A DNA stretch of 64,000 nt from B18-G4 sp032250805. Lineage in GTDB: Bacteria; Bacteroidota; Bacteroidia; Bacteroidales; B18-G4. The translations under genes and the position numbers were made by a program. The notes below the pieces were generated by a model that worked only from the letters and a program-made list of their open reading frames with translations, was not told the DNA's origin and did no database searches. Shown here piece by piece: positions 61,891-64,000 of the stretch. The stretch is taken from contig JAVVEM010000001.1 in the NCBI GenBank assembly GCA_032250805.1, positions 62,001 through 126,000 of the forward strand. The letters are read 5' to 3'. The first letter of the stretch is position 1. The number at the start of each line of letters is the position of its first letter.

Positions 61891-62865
61891 CTAATAACCC
61901 AGTAAATAAGCAAATATCAATGGAGCCACAATGGTAGCATCGGATTCGATAATGAATTTCGGTGTGTTCAAATCCAGTTTTCCCCAGGTGATTTTTTCGT
62001 TGGGTACCGCCCCTGAGTAAGAGCCATAGCTGGTTGTTGAATCGCTGATCTGGCAAAAGTACGACCACACCGGGATATCGGTCAACTGCAGGTCCTGATG
62101 GAGCATAGGCACAACACATATAGGAAAATCGCCGGCAATCCCGCCGCCAATCTGGAAGAAACCAACACCGGAGCCGGCATTGTTCTTGTACCAATCGGCC
62201 AAAAAGATCATATACTCAATTCCTGTTTTCATTACATCGGGTCTGGTTTCCCCTTCAATGCAGTGTGCTGCAAAGAAGTTGCCGCATGTTGAATCTTCCC
62301 AGCCGGGAACAATAATGGGTAGATTTTTTTCAGCAGCTGCCAGCAGCCATGAATTGGCAGGATCTGTGTCGTATTCACTTTCAAGTTCACCGCTGAGCAA
62401 TATTTCATAGAACACTTCATGCGGAAAAAAGCGCTTGTTTTCTTTAGCTGCACTTTTCCATTTCTTTACCAGTGATTTTTCAATCCTGCGCATGGCTTCT
62501 TCCTCGGGGATGCAGGTATCTGTAACCCTGTTAAAGTGCTGGCTGAGCAATTCCTTTTCTTCGCCGGGCGAAAGATCGCGGTAATGCGGAACACGTTTAT
62601 AGTGGGTATGCGCCACCAGGTTAAAAACATCCTCTTCGAGATTTGCCCCTGTACAGGTAATGATCTGCACTTTATCGCGGCGGATCATTTCAGCCAGCGA
62701 GATGCCCAGCTCAGCAGTGCTCATAGCTCCGGCAAGGGTGATCATCATTTTATTGCCTTGCAGAAGTTGCGATTCATATGCTTTGGCGGCATCCACCAGC
62801 GAGGCAGCGTTAAAATGCCGGTAGTGATGCAAGATAAATTCGGATATGCGTCCTTTATTTTTCAT
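61891..62865 (-). CDS. deoxyhypusine synthase-family protein
   Basis: A 324-residue NAD-dependent enzyme of the deoxyhypusine synthase family. Seen: ITLAGAMSTAELGISLAEMIRRDKVQIITCTGANLEED at the NAD site, GNFFAAHCIEGE, SGVGFFQIGGGIAGDFPICVVPM, SYSGAVPNEKITWGK with the active-site lysine, and ESDATIVAPLIFAY. Bacteria lack eIF5A, so hypusine is unlikely. The gene overlaps speB by 11 nt and follows speA, so a polyamine reaction such as aminobutyl transfer to putrescine (homospermidine-type) is the most likely function; that is inference. The start at 62865 is well inside the speB overlap. Confidence 0.88.
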   Translation of the reverse strand: MKNKGRISEFILHHYRHFNAASLVDAAKAYESQLLQGNKMMITLAGAMSTAELGISLAEMIRRDKVQIITCTGANLEEDVFNLVAHTHYKRVPHYRDLSPGEEKELLSQHFNRVTDTCIPEEEAMRRIEKSLVKKWKSAAKENKRFFPHEVFYEILLSGELESEYDTDPANSWLLAAAEKNLPIIVPGWEDSTCGNFFAAHCIEGETRPDVMKTGIEYMIFLADWYKNNAGSGVGFFQIGGGIAGDFPICVVPMLHQDLQLTDIPVWSYFCQISDSTTSYGSYSGAVPNEKITWGKLDLNTPKFIIESDATIVAPLIFAYLLGY

Positions 62866-63709
62866 TTTCCATAAATTTATATGTCAGCATTTTATAGTAC
62901 AGCTTGGCCACCAGGAAATCGGCAGCGCTGTGGCCGGGAACAGGCGCCAGTTCAACAATATCAAAGCCAAGTACGTTTTTGCTTCGAAATACATATTTCA
63001 AAAGCTTCAGTACCGTATACCAGTCAAGCCCACCGGGCTCGGGAGTACCGGTAGCCGGCATCACCGAAGGATCAAAAACATCGAGATCGAGGGTGATATA
63101 CACCTTTTCGCCAATTAGCTCCAAAACCTGATGCATCCATCCCGAAGTATTGTGGATATCGGCGGCATAGAAGCATTTACGCTCATCAACGAGGACTTTT
63201 TCCTCAACATCCATACTCCTGATCCCTACCTGCACAAGATTGGCATTTTGCAAGGCATCGTACAGTGCACATGCATGGTTATAAGGACTGCCAAGATATG
63301 AGGGCCGCAGGTCGGCGTGAGCATCAAGCTGCAAAATACTGATATCGGGATATTTCTCGTAAAAAGCTTTGATAATGCCGATACTGACCGCATGCTCACC
63401 ACCAAAAAACGTTAAGAACTTGTCTGTTTTCAGCAGTTCGGATACTTTGGCATATACACGGCTGAATATTTGCTCAGGCGTTCCATCTTTTTCGATCGCC
63501 GGCAATATATGCACCCCTCTTTTATATACTTCCGAACCGGTTTCGATGTCGTAAACTTCCATATTTTCCGAAGCATCCAGAAAAGCATCAAAGCCTTTAT
63601 CGGCGCCTTTACCCCAGGTTGACGTGCCATCATAGGGGATGGATTGCAATAAAACAGCGGCCTTGTCAAACTCCGTATAGCGTTCTTCTATTCCTGCGTA
63701 GGTTCTCAT
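62855..63709 (-). CDS. speB: agmatinase (ureohydrolase)
   Basis: A 284-residue Mn2+-dependent ureohydrolase that releases urea from agmatine to give putrescine. Metal ligands: GGEHAVSIG, LQLDAHADLRPSYLG (DxHxD) and LDLDVFDPSVMPATGTPEPGG (DxDxxD, followed by the agmatinase-type GTPEPGG). SIPYDGTSTWGKGADKG near the N-terminus is also typical. Overlaps speA by 4 nt upstream and the DHS-like gene by 11 nt downstream. Arginase is the main alternative, but the arginine decarboxylase neighbour supports agmatinase. Confidence 0.93.
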   Translation of the reverse strand: MRTYAGIEERYTEFDKAAVLLQSIPYDGTSTWGKGADKGFDAFLDASENMEVYDIETGSEVYKRGVHILPAIEKDGTPEQIFSRVYAKVSELLKTDKFLTFFGGEHAVSIGIIKAFYEKYPDISILQLDAHADLRPSYLGSPYNHACALYDALQNANLVQVGIRSMDVEEKVLVDERKCFYAADIHNTSGWMHQVLELIGEKVYITLDLDVFDPSVMPATGTPEPGGLDWYTVLKLLKYVFRSKNVLGFDIVELAPVPGHSAADFLVAKLYYKMLTYKFMENEK

Positions 63710-64000
63710 TTGCTATCTTTATATCCCAAAATGCTCAACATATCATCAACAGTTTGTTCACCCCGGAAAACATAATCATAAAAGTTACCGGTTTCATCCC
63801 TGTCGACCACGATATGCTTTGGTGAAGGGATGAGGCAATGCTTGATGCCACCATAACCACTGATGGAATCCTGATATGCTCCGGTATGGAAAAACCCGAG
63901 ATAGAGGGGTTCTTTGCCACGGGGATTGAATTTGGGCAGCAGGATCTGCTGGTTCATATCTTCCGAGTTATAATAATCTGATTTATCGCAGCTGATCCCC
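63706..64000 (-). CDS. speA: arginine decarboxylase, C-terminal part (5' end outside window)
   Basis: Only the last 98 or so codons are present; the frame is open to the window edge. The fragment ISCDKSDYYNSEDMNQQILLPKF matches the C-terminal active-site loop of fold-III PLP arginine decarboxylases (the usual CDSxD motif appears as CDKSD). It continues LYLGFFHTGAYQDSISGYGGIKHCLIPSPKHIVVDRD, a segment characteristic of SpeA. It would make agmatine from arginine, with agmatinase directly downstream (4-nt overlap). Confidence 0.88.
   Translation of the reverse strand, partial: GISCDKSDYYNSEDMNQQILLPKFNPRGKEPLYLGFFHTGAYQDSISGYGGIKHCLIPSPKHIVVDRDETGNFYDYVFRGEQTVDDMLSILGYKDSK

Noticed and set aside
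1..64000. tRNA or rRNA genes, CRISPR array, prophage, insertion sequence or integron
   Set aside because: I saw no cloverleaf-like tRNA, no regularly spaced repeats, no transposase, integrase or phage structural genes.

Overview
This 64 kb window looks like a chromosomal segment of a free-living member of the Bacteroidota, probably of the Bacteroidales/Marinilabiliales type; the exact taxon cannot be fixed from sequence alone. The reasons are: SusC/SusD/SusE-type genes, type IX secretion (T9SS) sorting domains, PorT-type outer-membrane barrels, a short primary sigma factor, almost no Shine-Dalgarno sequences, and several promoters of the Bacteroidota form TTG or TTTG - 19 to 21 nt - TAnnTTTG. 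I see no tRNA, rRNA, CRISPR array, prophage or insertion sequence. No gene-free stretch exceeds 300 bases; the longest are about 280, 270 and 230 bases (before 15225, before 9593 and before susC).

Layout. 1-19.4 kb is mostly housekeeping: CCA-adding enzyme (cut by the left edge), a LEA14-like lipoprotein, lipoate ligase, a fused FAD/Fe-S dehydrogenase, RNase Z, an over-long ribosomal protein S1, YchF, two PorT-like barrels, ClpB, a T9SS type-B sorted protein, the run DUF1573 - YajC - YbbR - CoaE, and a stand-alone OST-HTH/LOTUS protein. 19.5-44.6 kb is an alpha-glucan (starch/maltodextrin) region. On the minus strand lie a SusA-like neopullulanase, two GH13 lipoproteins, SusC, SusD, a SusE/F-like lipoprotein, a T9SS-secreted GH13 amylase and a TonB-dependent receptor. 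Divergently, on the plus strand, lie a trehalose-synthase-like GH13, a beta-phosphoglucomutase/GH65 phosphorylase fusion, a uridine-kinase-family P-loop protein and a small membrane protein; a sucrose/maltose-type symporter follows on the minus strand. 44.6-52.4 kb holds yidC, pyrG, a long-form GAPDH, rpoD and a DegQ/HtrA protease, all on the minus strand. 52.6-59.8 kb holds dapF, a GNAT acetyltransferase, mltG, a DUF2279 protein, a HAD phosphatase, a YwqK-like protein, recR, a small basic protein and glmM. 60-64 kb is a tightly packed minus-strand run speA (cut by the right edge) - speB - deoxyhypusine-synthase homologue - mscS - corA.

How the genes work together. The carbohydrate region reads as a complete route. 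A surface or secreted amylase and SusCDE-type proteins capture and import starch fragments. Periplasmic GH13 enzymes trim them to maltose or short dextrins, and the symporter moves these across the inner membrane. In the cytoplasm, TreS-like isomerisation and/or GH65 phosphorolysis would yield glucose plus beta-glucose-1-phosphate, and the fused mutase would turn the latter into glucose-6-phosphate. No SusR-, LacI- or MalR-like regulator lies in the window. The speA-speB-DHS run points to arginine -> agmatine -> putrescine -> a further polyamine.

The best candidates for something less described are the DHS homologue in the polyamine run, the stand-alone LOTUS protein, the mutase-GH65 fusion with its TreS and kinase-like neighbours, and the heptad repeats that bracket the kinase-like gene. 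Nothing here is plainly a wholly new system.
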